Source: Nitrospinota bacterium
GTDB lineage: Bacteria > Nitrospinota > Nitrospinia > JACRGO01
DNA: 37,170 bases
Assembly (NCBI GenBank): GCA_016212295.1
Contig: JACRGO010000192.1
Location: forward strand, 1-37,170
Direction of reading: 5' to 3'
How positions within the stretch are numbered: the first letter of the stretch is position 1; every line of letters starts with the position of its first letter. Made by a program: the position numbers and the translations under genes. The notes below the pieces were generated by a model. It was given only the letters and a program-made list of their open reading frames with translations, made no database searches and was not told the DNA's origin. Below, piece by piece: positions 29,412-37,170 of the stretch.

Positions 29412-30908
29412 TTAATTCTTATTATCCAGGGTTTGTTTTCCCAGCATGGTGACAAAGTGTTTAAATATAACCTGGTCAAACTCCTCCGGCTGTTTTGAAA
29501 GCAGGCTTGCCGCCTCGAACGGCCTGAAAGCCTTTTTGTAGGAGCGCTCAGTTGTCAATGCGTCGTAAATATCCACAATGCATGAAATCCTTCCATAGAC
29601 GTGTATCTGCTCCTGCTCCAGGTTGCGGGGATAGCCCCTCCCGTTCAATTTTTCGTGGTGTTGCAACATGGGAATGAATATGCTTGGGGAAAGGTCCTGG
29701 TGTTCCCTCATAAGCTCCGCCCCCCATTCAACGTGTTTTTTCACCAGATCGAATTCCTGGTACGTCAGCTTCCCAGGCTTGTTAATGAGGTGGCTCGGCA
29801 CCCGGCTCTTCCCCACGTCGTGCATAATGGACCCAAGGGCCAGATTGAAAAGGTCCTTTTCCCTCATGCCCAGGGACATGGCCAGTCCTATGGAGAGGGT
29901 GCAGACATTTATGGAATGGACGTAGGTGTAATAGTCGTAGGTGTTGATCTTCATCAGACCGTAAAAGGAGGACGGAAGATTCAGTATGGCGTCAATCATT
30001 TCCGCGACCGTTTTTTTCGCCTCCTTCACCGCCTCCCCGCTGCGCGGATTTTCCAGCAGGTCCTTTGTGACCATTTTGGAGTTTTCCTTGACCACGGCAG
30101 CGCGCATCTTTACGACTGCCTCTGAATCCCCGGAGGATTTTTTCGCGGCCAACTCCCTTATGAAATTTCTGTATTTTTCATTGTCGTTGATATGGATCAG
30201 GAGATTTTTCCGCTTTTTCCCTTCCTCCTCTTTTCCGAAAACATCATCATCCGGGACCATCCTTTCGGCCTTGAGAATTAAACTTACGTCTGTGTGGTTT
30301 TCCAGATATAGATTGACAGGCGTCCTGGTCCCATGAACAAAGACTTCACGGTCCACCGGAATATAATTATCAAGATAGTCGATATAACGTTCGATTTTCT
30401 CCTCCGACTCAAATCCCTTGGAAAGCCCTTTATGGGACAACTCCCATTCCCTTTCCATCCCTTTTTCGTAAGAGTTGAAAAGGTCCCGTTGAGAGCAAGG
30501 TATGTATATCGTCTTGACGCGGTTGGATTCGAGGTAGTGGTTGACCTCGAAATGGAAGGGGAGGTTCTTGCGCAAGTATAGGAAGTGTTCTCCATCTTTT
30601 TTTATATACAGGTCAAAGGGCAGAACCGAATCCACCATGAGTTTGCCCGGCGGCGCCCCGAAAAATTCCGTGGGTTTTTTCTCCTGGATTTTTGGTTTTT
30701 CCTGTGTCCCATCCGCTTCCATGGCGTCCAGCCCCTTTTCAGTATTGATGTATACCTCCTCTATCCCGTATTCTTCCATTTTTTTAATCTCTTTTTCGGA
30801 AGCGATTTTGAACTTGTTGAAGAAAAAGGGGGTCATGAGCCAGCTTTGCTCAATTTTTTCCACATAGACTCCAATCCTGAGCTTTTTTACCGGGACCTTC
30901 TTAATCAT
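29412..30908 (-). CDS. HD-GYP domain cyclic-di-GMP phosphodiesterase with DUF3391
   Basis: The 498-residue cytoplasmic protein begins with a DUF3391-type domain (KKVPVKKLRIGVYV at 3-16). A middle region resembles a second, divergent PilZ-like or DUF3391-like segment. The HD-GYP domain (about 315-490) has HSINVCTLS, the metal-binding pair His363-Asp364 (HDVGK), HHEKLNGRGYP with the GYP motif near 425, and DIYDALTTERSY. HD-GYP enzymes hydrolyse c-di-GMP to GMP or pGpG. A TATAAT sits only 3 nt before the ATG, with no good -35 box and no ribosome site. It lies two genes from the cNMP/PilZ type of sensor in function though not in position. Confidence 0.93.
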   Translation of the reverse strand: MIKKVPVKKLRIGVYVEKIEQSWLMTPFFFNKFKIASEKEIKKMEEYGIEEVYINTEKGLDAMEADGTQEKPKIQEKKPTEFFGAPPGKLMVDSVLPFDLYIKKDGEHFLYLRKNLPFHFEVNHYLESNRVKTIYIPCSQRDLFNSYEKGMEREWELSHKGLSKGFESEEKIERYIDYLDNYIPVDREVFVHGTRTPVNLYLENHTDVSLILKAERMVPDDDVFGKEEEGKKRKNLLIHINDNEKYRNFIRELAAKKSSGDSEAVVKMRAAVVKENSKMVTKDLLENPRSGEAVKEAKKTVAEMIDAILNLPSSFYGLMKINTYDYYTYVHSINVCTLSIGLAMSLGMREKDLFNLALGSIMHDVGKSRVPSHLINKPGKLTYQEFDLVKKHVEWGAELMREHQDLSPSIFIPMLQHHEKLNGRGYPRNLEQEQIHVYGRISCIVDIYDALTTERSYKKAFRPFEAASLLSKQPEEFDQVIFKHFVTMLGKQTLDNKN

Positions 30909-30939
30909 TGTATTATAAGTTTAGAAATTTGCGTTTCCC

Positions 30940-31215
30940 GCCTGCCTGTGGCAGACAGGCGCAAGTTTTTCAACCGCGTCTATTCCTTGTAATTTTGGTT
31001 ATTAACAGTTTCAAAGTAATATTAATATAACCCACCCCGGCGCTCCGCGCCACCCCTCCAAGGAGGAAAATTTTTTAAGCAGGCGCAAAGGCCATAAAGT
31101 TTTTTCTCCGCGTCCTTTGTGAATTTTTTGTGCCCTTTGTGGTTATTTATTGTTTTTTGGTTTCGGCCATGCGCGCTCCAAGAAGCGGTTAAAAAACTCT
31201 ATCATGGAACTCAAG
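30940..31215. repeat. Mosaic of short palindromic repeats
   Basis: GCCTGCCTGTGGCAGACAGGC hairpin (30940-30960). A fragment of the AT-rich repeat (ATTCCTTGTAATTTTGGTTATTAAC, 30982-31006). A degenerate copy of the 42-bp inverted-repeat arm (31030-31076). A TTTGTG-type segment (31080-31150). A TTTTGGTTTCGGCCATG (31154-31170) reverse GCAACCAAAA element. No gene lies in 30909-31236. Confidence 0.6.
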
Positions 31216-31236
31216 TTTCCGAGCGTAATAATATAA

Positions 31237-32958
31237 TCAACCGTTCCCCTTGCCGAAAATGGCGTAGTGGTCGATACGGATGTCCTTGATCAACATGTCT
31301 ATTTCTCCAACGCCGAAGCCGAAGGCGTGCAGCAGTTCGGACACGATCTTCAAGGACGCCTCGAACTCCTCCGGGACCACCAGGTCCGCCCCGGCCTTCT
31401 TCATGGCCTCAAGGTTCTGGACGTATCGCGTCCGCACAAGGATGAAGAGACCGGGGTTCATGCTCCTTGCCAGTTGCGCTATCCTGCCCACGGATTCGTA
31501 CTCATTGATGGAGAGGACAATGGCCCTGGCCCTTTTTATGCCGACTGCCTCCAGTATCTCCCTTCTCCCGGCGTCTCCGAATACTATCCTTTCCCCGGCC
31601 TTCATCCCTTTTTCCACATTAGACCAGTTCATATCCAGCACCACGTAAGGTATATCAAGGGTCTTGAGGGACCTGGCAATATTTTTCCCGGCCACTCCGA
31701 ATCCGCACACCACCACGTGGTCCTTGAGGTCCTCCCCTTTCTCAATCGCGTCCAGGACCGGCAAGGCGGAAGCGATCCCGCCAAGGAGCCGGGTGGAGGA
31801 GAGATAAAAGGCAATGGAGGCGGCCTTGTCCATGAGAAAAGGGGCGGCGAGCATGGACAACACGATGGCCGATAGAAGGGTCTGGTACTGGCCCTCGTCA
31901 ATTAGTCCGTGTCCCTTTCCCTCCATCAGGAGGATAAAGGCGAATTCCCCGGCCTGGGCCAGGGCCAGACTTATCATGATGGTCTGGCGGAAGGGATACC
32001 GCAAGGCCATAAGGACTATCTGGGCCAGCGCGGCCTTCACCAAAACGATAAGAAGGAACAGGGACAGGACCTTTCCCATATTTGAAAATAGGTAAGAGAC
32101 ATCCACCAGCATCCCCACTGATATAAAAAAAAGCGGGAGGAGGCTGTCACGGAACGGGAGGAGGTCCGCCGTGATCTGATGCTTGAATTTCGTCTCTGAC
32201 AGTATCAGCCCGGCGGTAAAGGCGCCGAGGATGAGGGAAAATCCGGCCTGATACGTAAGAAGCGCGGTTCCGATGCAGATGCACAGCACTGAGATAAGGA
32301 AAAGCTCAGGGTTCCTTTGCCTCGCTATGTATCCCATCAACGGTTTCAGAAAATAACGGGCAAGCAGGAGTATGGTGGCGATCACCAATCCGGCCTTTCC
32401 TATGGCCTTCAAAAAAAGGATGGAGGTGGATTCATTTTCGCTTCCCGCCAGAATGGGGACCAGGATCATGATTGGCACGATCATCAGGTCCTGGAAGATG
32501 AGTATATACAGAGAGGTCCTGCCGTACATGGAGTCCAGTTCCGATTTTTCCGCCAGCATCTTTAGGACTATGGCCGTGCTGGAGAGGGCCAGGACCATTC
32601 CGGCCAAAAGGGCCTGTGGAGGGGAGAAACCCATTTTCAGAAAAAGGAGATGAAACACAAGAGAGGTAGCGGCCACCTGCAAGGCGCCCGCGCCGAAAAC
32701 CGCTTTCCTCGCCTCAGCCAGCCTCTCCATCGGAAATTCCAGGCCCACAAGAAACAGAAAGAAAATGACCCCGATTTCCGCCAGAAATTCCACCTGCTGG
32801 ATGCTGGACACGAGATTCAAGGCGTAGGGTCCGATGATGGCGCCTGCCACCAGAAAGCCCGCCAAGCTTGTCTGCCTGAGTCTTTTGAAGACAAGGACGC
32901 TCACTATGGCGGCCAGATAGACAACCAGGATATCCAAAACTATTGATAAATTCCGCAT
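31237..32958 (-). CDS. CPA2-family monovalent cation/proton antiporter with TrkA-N domain
   Basis: The 573-residue protein has an N-terminal Na+/H+ exchanger domain with about 12 transmembrane helices (about 5-385), including the LFLVGLEFPMERL and TAGLILSETKFKHQI patterns of KefB/YbaL-type transporters. The C-terminal RCK/TrkA-N domain (about 414-530) has the NAD-binding motif VVVCGFGVAGKNIARS. Expected role is K+ or Na+ exchange for protons across the inner membrane, gated by nucleotide binding. The usual name KefB/YbaL/RosB cannot be chosen by eye. The start at 32958 is preceded by a promoter whose -10 box ends 6 nt upstream. Confidence 0.93.
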   Translation of the reverse strand: MRNLSIVLDILVVYLAAIVSVLVFKRLRQTSLAGFLVAGAIIGPYALNLVSSIQQVEFLAEIGVIFFLFLVGLEFPMERLAEARKAVFGAGALQVAATSLVFHLLFLKMGFSPPQALLAGMVLALSSTAIVLKMLAEKSELDSMYGRTSLYILIFQDLMIVPIMILVPILAGSENESTSILFLKAIGKAGLVIATILLLARYFLKPLMGYIARQRNPELFLISVLCICIGTALLTYQAGFSLILGAFTAGLILSETKFKHQITADLLPFRDSLLPLFFISVGMLVDVSYLFSNMGKVLSLFLLIVLVKAALAQIVLMALRYPFRQTIMISLALAQAGEFAFILLMEGKGHGLIDEGQYQTLLSAIVLSMLAAPFLMDKAASIAFYLSSTRLLGGIASALPVLDAIEKGEDLKDHVVVCGFGVAGKNIARSLKTLDIPYVVLDMNWSNVEKGMKAGERIVFGDAGRREILEAVGIKRARAIVLSINEYESVGRIAQLARSMNPGLFILVRTRYVQNLEAMKKAGADLVVPEEFEASLKIVSELLHAFGFGVGEIDMLIKDIRIDHYAIFGKGNG

Positions 32959-32964
32959 GAATTA

Positions 32965-32993
32965 ATAATACCCTTTCCACTAAATTTTTTAAA
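32965..32993 (-). promoter_or_regulatory. Promoter of the antiporter gene, predicted leaderless
   Basis: On the minus strand TTTAAA (-35, 4 of 6), 17-nt spacer, TATTAT (-10, 5 of 6), 6 nt, then the ATG. Same geometry as the 832 and 21754 genes. Confidence 0.5.
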
Positions 32994-33091
32994 TAAACAT
33001 GAGAAAAAGGAAAAATTTGTTTTGCCATAAAATCTTTGCTATAGTTGTTCAAACGGCATAATTGCCTTGAAAAATGTGTAATAGTGCACGT

Positions 33092-33212
33092 GGCGTCATG
33101 AAAAACTACGCCAAGCTCAATTGTAGAGGTAGCTATACATCCCCCTCAGTCCCCCTTTGATAAGGGGGATGTAAAAATAACGAAAGAGCCTTCCCACGGT
33201 TTTTTATTACAA
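33092..33212. repeat. GGCGTCATG...CCCCCTT repeat element, copy 2
   Basis: GGCGTCATGAAAAACTACGCC and AAGCTCAATTG, then ACATCCCCCTCAGTCCCCCTT / AAGGGGGATGTAAAAATAAC. It is the shorter relative of 14446-14640 with the same order of blocks. It ends just upstream of the parvulin gene. Confidence 0.7.
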
Positions 33213-33256
33213 TCCAGGTGAACTACTACAAAAAAACTAATAAAAGGAGAACATTT

Positions 33257-34366
33257 GTGAATAAGACCAAATCCATGCAGAAATGGGCAGTCATTACCTT
33301 GGGAATTTTTTCCTTTTTCGCCTGTTCAGGGGAAAAGAGCGTTTCCTCGCAGGAAAAAGCGGCCGCTCCCAAACCAGTTGCGGAGGCGCCCAAGCCAACC
33401 GCTGAGGCTACCCAAAAACAAGGCGAGGAACTAAAGACAGCTCTGGAAGGCGGCAAGCAGCAGGAAAGAACCGCCATTCCTGAAGTGGTGGCCAGGGTCA
33501 ACGGAGTGGAAATAAAAGGAAAAAACATAAAGGCCTCCATTGAGGCCATGGAGGCCCGCGCCGGACAGCAGGGAAAGGCCCTGGAAGGCGCTGAATACAA
33601 TGAAATCGCAAGGAACATGGTTACGCAAAACATCAACACCGAGCTTATTTCCCAAAAGGGGAAGGCCCTTGGAATAACCGCCAAACCGGAGGAAGTTGAC
33701 GCGCAGGTGGAAAAACTAAAGTCACACTACGGTCCAGGGGTGCTTGAGAAAATCCTCACTGAAAGGAATATGACCATTGAGGAGTTGAAGAAGGACCTGT
33801 CAGAGGAATTGATCGTTCAAAAGACCATCACCCAGGAGGCATTATCAAAGCAGCCGGAACCGACCGTGGAGGAAGCGAACGACTATTTCACGAAGAACAA
33901 GGAAAAATTCATCGCCCCTCAAATGGTCAAGGCAAGCCATATCCTGAAGAAAACCGTTCAGGGAGAAAGCGCCAAGGCAAAAAACGACGAGACGCGGAAA
34001 GCAATGGAAGGAATTCTCAAGGAGGCAAAGGCCGGGAAAGACTTCGCGGAATTGGCTAAAAAACATTCCGAAGACGGGAGCGCCGGGCAAGGGGGCGATC
34101 TCGGATACTTCTCCAAGGGCCAAATGGTCCCGGAATTTGAAAAGGCCGCCTTTGCGCTGAAGGCCGGCGAAATCAGCGATATAGTGGAGACCCAATACGG
34201 CTACCACATCATCAAGACGTTTGAAATCAAGGAAGGCGGGCCGATGGCCTTTGATGACGTCAAGGCCAAGATCATAAGTTTCATGAAGCGGCAAAACGGC
34301 GAGAAGGCGGTGGACGCATACCTGGAGCAACTGGGCAAGGAAGCCAAGATAGAGATATTGATGTAA
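33257..34366 (+). CDS. SurA/PpiC-type peptidyl-prolyl cis-trans isomerase lipoprotein
   Basis: The 369-residue protein begins with a lipoprotein signal peptide (lipobox FFACSG, Cys23), then an Ala/Pro/Lys linker. A SurA_N-like chaperone region (about 80-215) includes VARVNGVEIKG. A parvulin domain (about 222-330) has VKASHIL, ELAKKHSEDGSAGQGGDLG, the YFSKGQMVPEFEKAAF segment and YGYHIIK. It would help fold outer-membrane or exported proteins while tethered to a membrane. The GTG at 33257 is chosen because GGAG lies 7 nt upstream; an in-frame GTG at 33218 lacks this and spoils the signal peptide. Confidence 0.93.
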   Translation: MNKTKSMQKWAVITLGIFSFFACSGEKSVSSQEKAAAPKPVAEAPKPTAEATQKQGEELKTALEGGKQQERTAIPEVVARVNGVEIKGKNIKASIEAMEARAGQQGKALEGAEYNEIARNMVTQNINTELISQKGKALGITAKPEEVDAQVEKLKSHYGPGVLEKILTERNMTIEELKKDLSEELIVQKTITQEALSKQPEPTVEEANDYFTKNKEKFIAPQMVKASHILKKTVQGESAKAKNDETRKAMEGILKEAKAGKDFAELAKKHSEDGSAGQGGDLGYFSKGQMVPEFEKAAFALKAGEISDIVETQYGYHIIKTFEIKEGGPMAFDDVKAKIISFMKRQNGEKAVDAYLEQLGKEAKIEILM

Positions 34367-34654
34367 TCAGTCGAGATCAACGTCTCTTATATATTTGCCG
34401 AAGTCCTTCTCTTCCCGGACGCGTTTTTCCTCCTTGGAGAACAGCTTGTCGAGCCTTTCCGATTTGGTTCTTTCTTCCTCCTTGGCTCTCTGAAACATCT
34501 CCAATCGCCCGGCCTCCTGGGCCTTCAGCGATTTCACCGCGTCCGTGAGGTCGATGCTCTTTTGCTTTTTACCGTGGCTGACCACCTTTCTGGCGTCCGC
34601 GTCCCATTCGATCTGTTCCCCGCAGGCAGGGCATACGATGTTTTGTGTTCTCAT
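34367..34654 (-). CDS. Small zinc-ribbon protein with coiled-coil tail
   Basis: The 95-residue protein has CPACGEQIEWD near the N-terminus; the CxxC is a half zinc ribbon, with no second CxxC visible. A long charged helix (about 40-85) rich in Glu, Lys and Arg follows. It is convergent with the parvulin gene, their stop codons being adjacent. GGAGAG about 7 nt upstream supports ATG 34654. Such proteins are hypothetical; function unknown. Confidence 0.75.
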   Translation of the reverse strand: MRTQNIVCPACGEQIEWDADARKVVSHGKKQKSIDLTDAVKSLKAQEAGRLEMFQRAKEEERTKSERLDKLFSKEEKRVREEKDFGKYIRDVDLD

Positions 34655-34698
34655 TTTTCTCTCCAGTCATGAATATTTTCTGGTTCAAATTATAACAT

Positions 34699-34872
34699 AG
34701 CGCGGCATGGCCGCAACCAAAGGGAAAACAAAATCTCAAATGACAGATAGCAAATTACAAATAAATTACAATTACTGAATGTCCAAAACGATTACGCTTC
34801 CTTGTTTGTCATTTGTAATTCTGGTTATCGGGATTTATTTGTTATTTGACAATTGAGATTTGGAGTTTCATA
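34699..34872. repeat. GCGCGGC hairpin plus full AT-rich repeat
   Basis: AGCGCGGCATGGCCGCAACCAAAG (34699-34722): GCGGC pairs with GCCGC. A full AT-rich repeat follows (34729-34872) with AGCAAATTACAAATAAATTAC, ACTGAATGTCCAAAACG, TTCCTTGTTTGTC, GGTTATCGGGATTTATTTG and TTGACAATTGAGATTTGGAG. It is the most complete plus-orientation copy and ends about 40 nt before the acyl-CoA synthetase start. Confidence 0.8.
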
Positions 34873-34910
34873 AAATTTTGCCAAAAAACGTAAAGCATTG
34901 GTAAGCAGAT

Positions 34911-36716
34911 ATGCCGACCCTGGACCTGATTCCTATCGAAACAGCTAAGACCCTGGACGGACTTTTCCGGGAACGGGTCCGCAGAACCCCCAACGCCGTC
35001 GCATACAGGCATTTCGATAAAGCCTTTGGGACATGGAAGGAGATGGACTGGGGGGAAGCCGCCTTTCAAACGGCACGATGGCAGGCGGCCCTGGAAAAGG
35101 AATCCTTAAGGCCTGGGGACCGCGCGGCTATATGGCTCCGCAACTGCCCTGAATGGGCCATAATGGAGCAAGCCGCGCTGGGATTAGGATTGGTGGTGGT
35201 CCCACTGTACTGCAACGACCGCCCGGAAAACGTGGCCTATATCCTCCATGACTCAGGCGTCAAATTCCTCCTCGTTGAAAAGGAGGAAAACTGGAGACTC
35301 TTGGCCGCCAGCGGACAGCCCATTGGGTCACTGGAACGGGTGGTGTGCCTGAATCATCCGGGAGACGTAGAAGCAGGTCCCCTTCTTCGCTGGGCGGACC
35401 AATGGCTTCCGGATGAAGGGGGAGAATTGGCGGAGAACCGCTGCGCTCCAGGGGACCTCGCCACGATCATTTATACGTCCGGCACAATGGGCCACCCCAA
35501 GGGCGTGAAACTCAGCCACCATAATATCCTCTGGAACGCTTATAGCGGAACGCAAAGCGTCCCTGTCCACAGTAAAGATACCTTCCTCTCGTTTCTTCCC
35601 CTGTCCCATGCCTTTGAACGGACCACCGGTCACTACATCCCTATGATGGCCGGGGCGACCGTGGCTTACGCCCGCTCCATTCATCAATTGGCGGACGACA
35701 TGGAAGTCGTTCGCCCGACAGTGTTGATCTCGGTCCCCCGTGTTTTCGAGAGGATATATTCCAGGATTAAACACCAATTGGAAAAGAAGGGGCCATTGGA
35801 AAGGCGGCTCTTTGAATGGACGGCCCGGCTGGGATGGGGCCGGTTCGAATGCCGGCAAAAGAGAAGAGGATGGTCTCCAGCTTTTTTGCTCTGGCCCTTG
35901 CTGGATGCGCTGGTAGCGCGTAAAGTAAGAAACGGCTTTGGCGGACGGTTGCGTCTGGCCATAAGCGGCGGGGCGGCCCTTCCGCCGGAACTGGCCAGGG
36001 TCTTTATAGGAATGGGAATTACCTTGCTGCAGGGATACGGGCTCACGGAAACCAGCCCCTTCGTGAGCGTGAACGTCAAGGAGAATAATGATCCCCTTGG
36101 CGTGGGGCTTCCCATAAAAGACATAGAGGTCCGGATGGGAAAGGACGGAGAGCTTCTCGTGAAGGGTCCAGGCGTAATGCAGGGATACTGGAACAATCCG
36201 GAGGCCACTGCGGCCATTATAGACGCTGAAGGCTGGCTTCACACCGGGGACATCGTCCGGATTGAGCAGGGACATATCTACATAACAGGCCGCATCAAGG
36301 AAATAATCGTGATGCTCAATGGCGAAAAGGTCCCTCCAGCGGACATTGAAATGGCCATTGCCATGCATCCGCTGATAGACCAGGTCATGATCATTGGGGA
36401 GGGAAGACCTTATCTGGCCGCCTTGGTGTTACTTAATGAAACCCAACTGGTCCCGCTCGCGAAAAAATGGGGAATGGACCCGGCTTCTGAAGGTTTTTAT
36501 TCCGGTCTGCGGATTAAGAAACATGTCCTGGGCGAAATCTCCAGGCAAATGCACGCCTTTCCCGGATACGCCAAGGTGAGGCGCGTGGCCCTGCTGAAGG
36601 AGCGCTGGTCAGTGGAGAATGAATTGCTGACCCCTACCCTGAAACTTCGCCGAAGCAGGATCATGGAGAGGTATAAGGAGGAAATAGCCGGGCTATACGA
36701 GGACCATGAGGCGTGA
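34911..36716 (+). CDS. AMP-dependent synthetase, long-chain fatty-acid-CoA ligase-like
   Basis: The 601-residue protein activates a carboxylate through an acyl-adenylate. Motifs are IIYTSGTMGHPKGVKLSH (about 187-204, P-loop-like AMP-binding), LSHAFERTTGH, VPRVFERIYSRIKH, GYGLTETSP (about 376-384), GWLHTGDI and the final-domain ITGRIKEIIVMLNGEKVPP. The VPRVFERIY segment and length point to the long-chain acyl-CoA synthetase subgroup (FAA1/FadD15-like). ATG 34911 has GGTAAG upstream. No beta-oxidation genes are adjacent. Confidence 0.92.
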   Translation: MPTLDLIPIETAKTLDGLFRERVRRTPNAVAYRHFDKAFGTWKEMDWGEAAFQTARWQAALEKESLRPGDRAAIWLRNCPEWAIMEQAALGLGLVVVPLYCNDRPENVAYILHDSGVKFLLVEKEENWRLLAASGQPIGSLERVVCLNHPGDVEAGPLLRWADQWLPDEGGELAENRCAPGDLATIIYTSGTMGHPKGVKLSHHNILWNAYSGTQSVPVHSKDTFLSFLPLSHAFERTTGHYIPMMAGATVAYARSIHQLADDMEVVRPTVLISVPRVFERIYSRIKHQLEKKGPLERRLFEWTARLGWGRFECRQKRRGWSPAFLLWPLLDALVARKVRNGFGGRLRLAISGGAALPPELARVFIGMGITLLQGYGLTETSPFVSVNVKENNDPLGVGLPIKDIEVRMGKDGELLVKGPGVMQGYWNNPEATAAIIDAEGWLHTGDIVRIEQGHIYITGRIKEIIVMLNGEKVPPADIEMAIAMHPLIDQVMIIGEGRPYLAALVLLNETQLVPLAKKWGMDPASEGFYSGLRIKKHVLGEISRQMHAFPGYAKVRRVALLKERWSVENELLTPTLKLRRSRIMERYKEEIAGLYEDHEA

Positions 36717-36747
36717 ACTTATCGCTTCCGGCTGACCTTTTTAAACG

Positions 36748-36894
36748 ATGGCGCGGCTTCGCAGCAACCAAAACTTTTTAAACCACAGATTCTGCACTAC
36801 AAAGAACAAACAAGGAAAAGGAATTGTTTTGGACATTCAACAATTGTAATTTGTGATTTATTTGCAATTTGTTGTTTGTCATTTGGAATTTTGT
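36748..36894. repeat. GCGCGGC hairpin plus reverse AT-rich repeat
   Basis: ATGGCGCGGCTTCGCAGCAACCAAAACTTT-type sequence (36748-36777) leads into AACCACAGATT (36781), the left arm of the ACCACAGATT palindrome, which is then cut off. It is followed by a reverse AT-rich repeat (36800-36894: AACAAGGAAAAGGAATTGTTT, GGACATTCAACAATTG, TTTGTGATTTATTTGC). This shows the order in which the repeat families join. Confidence 0.7.
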
Positions 36895-36940
36895 TTCCAC
36901 TTTACTTCTTCTATGTTGGCGCTCGATGTTCAACGCGTCT

Positions 36941-37170
36941 TTACGAACCTTTCATGCTCTCCTCCTCCCGTTTCAGGAAGGAAATGGATTCATCGAGTTT
37001 TCTGCCCAGCATCCTGCTGACGTTCTCTATCCCGCCAAGCAAAATCCTGTAGGAGTGAAGGCTGGTTTGTATAGGGCCGTCCTTGGACTTGGCCTTGTAC
37101 TCCTGCATCTTCTCTATCAGGACGTCAATGGTCCATTTGTTCAACTCCAGAAACTCGTCTTCCGAGAGGA
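36941..37170 (-). CDS. C-terminal part of a helical hypothetical protein, cut by the window end
   Basis: The frame is open to the last base, and residues upstream of the TTG at 37144 (LSEDEFLE) continue the helical, acidic pattern, so the true start probably lies outside the window. About 75 residues are visible, with NKWTIDVLIEKMQEYK and HSYRILLGGIENVSRMLGRKLDE. No family is recognised. The stop lies 47 bp from the end of the reverse AT-rich repeat. Confidence 0.55.
   Translation of the reverse strand, partial: LSEDEFLELNKWTIDVLIEKMQEYKAKSKDGPIQTSLHSYRILLGGIENVSRMLGRKLDESISFLKREEESMKGS

Noticed and set aside
30908-30925. Leaderless promoter for the HD-GYP gene
   Set aside because: TATAAT is only 3 nt from the ATG and there is no -35 box, so the geometry seen in the other genes is not met.

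Overview
The window looks like a chromosomal segment of a Gram-negative (diderm) bacterium. The support is an outer-membrane beta-barrel porin, two or more lipoproteins with lipoboxes, a periplasmic-type parvulin chaperone, and the non-mevalonate and phospholipid genes dxr and cdsA. Several proteins carry c-di-GMP-type domains (two PilZ proteins, one HD-GYP protein), and one very long MJ0042 zinc-ribbon protein ends in a FliL-like domain. This mix fits poorly known environmental lineages such as Nitrospinota, Nitrospirota or former Deltaproteobacteria, but I cannot fix the phylum from the sequence alone. No rRNA, tRNA, intact insertion sequence, prophage or CRISPR array was recognised.

Layout. 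1-1600: two small coiled-coil/membrane proteins and a duplicated promoter cassette. 1600-6480: a mostly minus-strand block with a transglutaminase-like protein, an RlmI-like methyltransferase, a cNMP-binding/PilZ protein, and the overlapping pair cdsA-dxr. 6480-7310: a gene-poor gap filled with repeats. 7313-11860: the zinc-ribbon/FliL-like protein, then overlapping coaBC and a gamma-carbonic-anhydrase-like protein. 12097-14416: a DUF3108 protein and a glycosyltransferase on the minus strand. 14838-18322: a DUF58 protein and a TgpA-like transglutaminase. 18521-22063: porin, gpmI and two tiny membrane proteins. 22122-26140: DUF1566 protein, an FGE/SUMF1-fold protein with a long leader, and a predicted aminopeptidase lipoprotein. 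26273-28105: a DUF4062 remnant followed by an overlapping MNT-HEPN-PfkB trio. 28251-30908: receiver-PilZ and HD-GYP proteins. 31237-37170: a CPA2 antiporter, a parvulin lipoprotein, a small zinc-ribbon protein, an acyl-CoA synthetase, and a gene cut by the window end.

The most striking feature is between the genes. Almost every intergenic gap is packed with dispersed palindromic repeats of several families. They include an AT-rich element with about eight copies in both orientations, a 42-bp perfect inverted repeat, two sets of interleaved (A-B-A'-B') inverted repeats, and hairpins of the GCGCGGC/GCAACCAAAA type. Some repeats touch coding sequences and appear to supply start or stop codons, and gene remnants (DUF4062, an ATPase C-terminus) lie among them.

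A second theme is translation start signals. Many genes have good Shine-Dalgarno sequences. At least three others have a sigma-70-like promoter whose -10 box ends exactly 6 nt before the start codon (starts at 832, 21754 and 32958), which predicts leaderless mRNAs. The 5' leader of the FGE-like gene has a consensus-like promoter, a C10 tract and an intrinsic-terminator hairpin well before the start codon, which is the arrangement of an attenuator.
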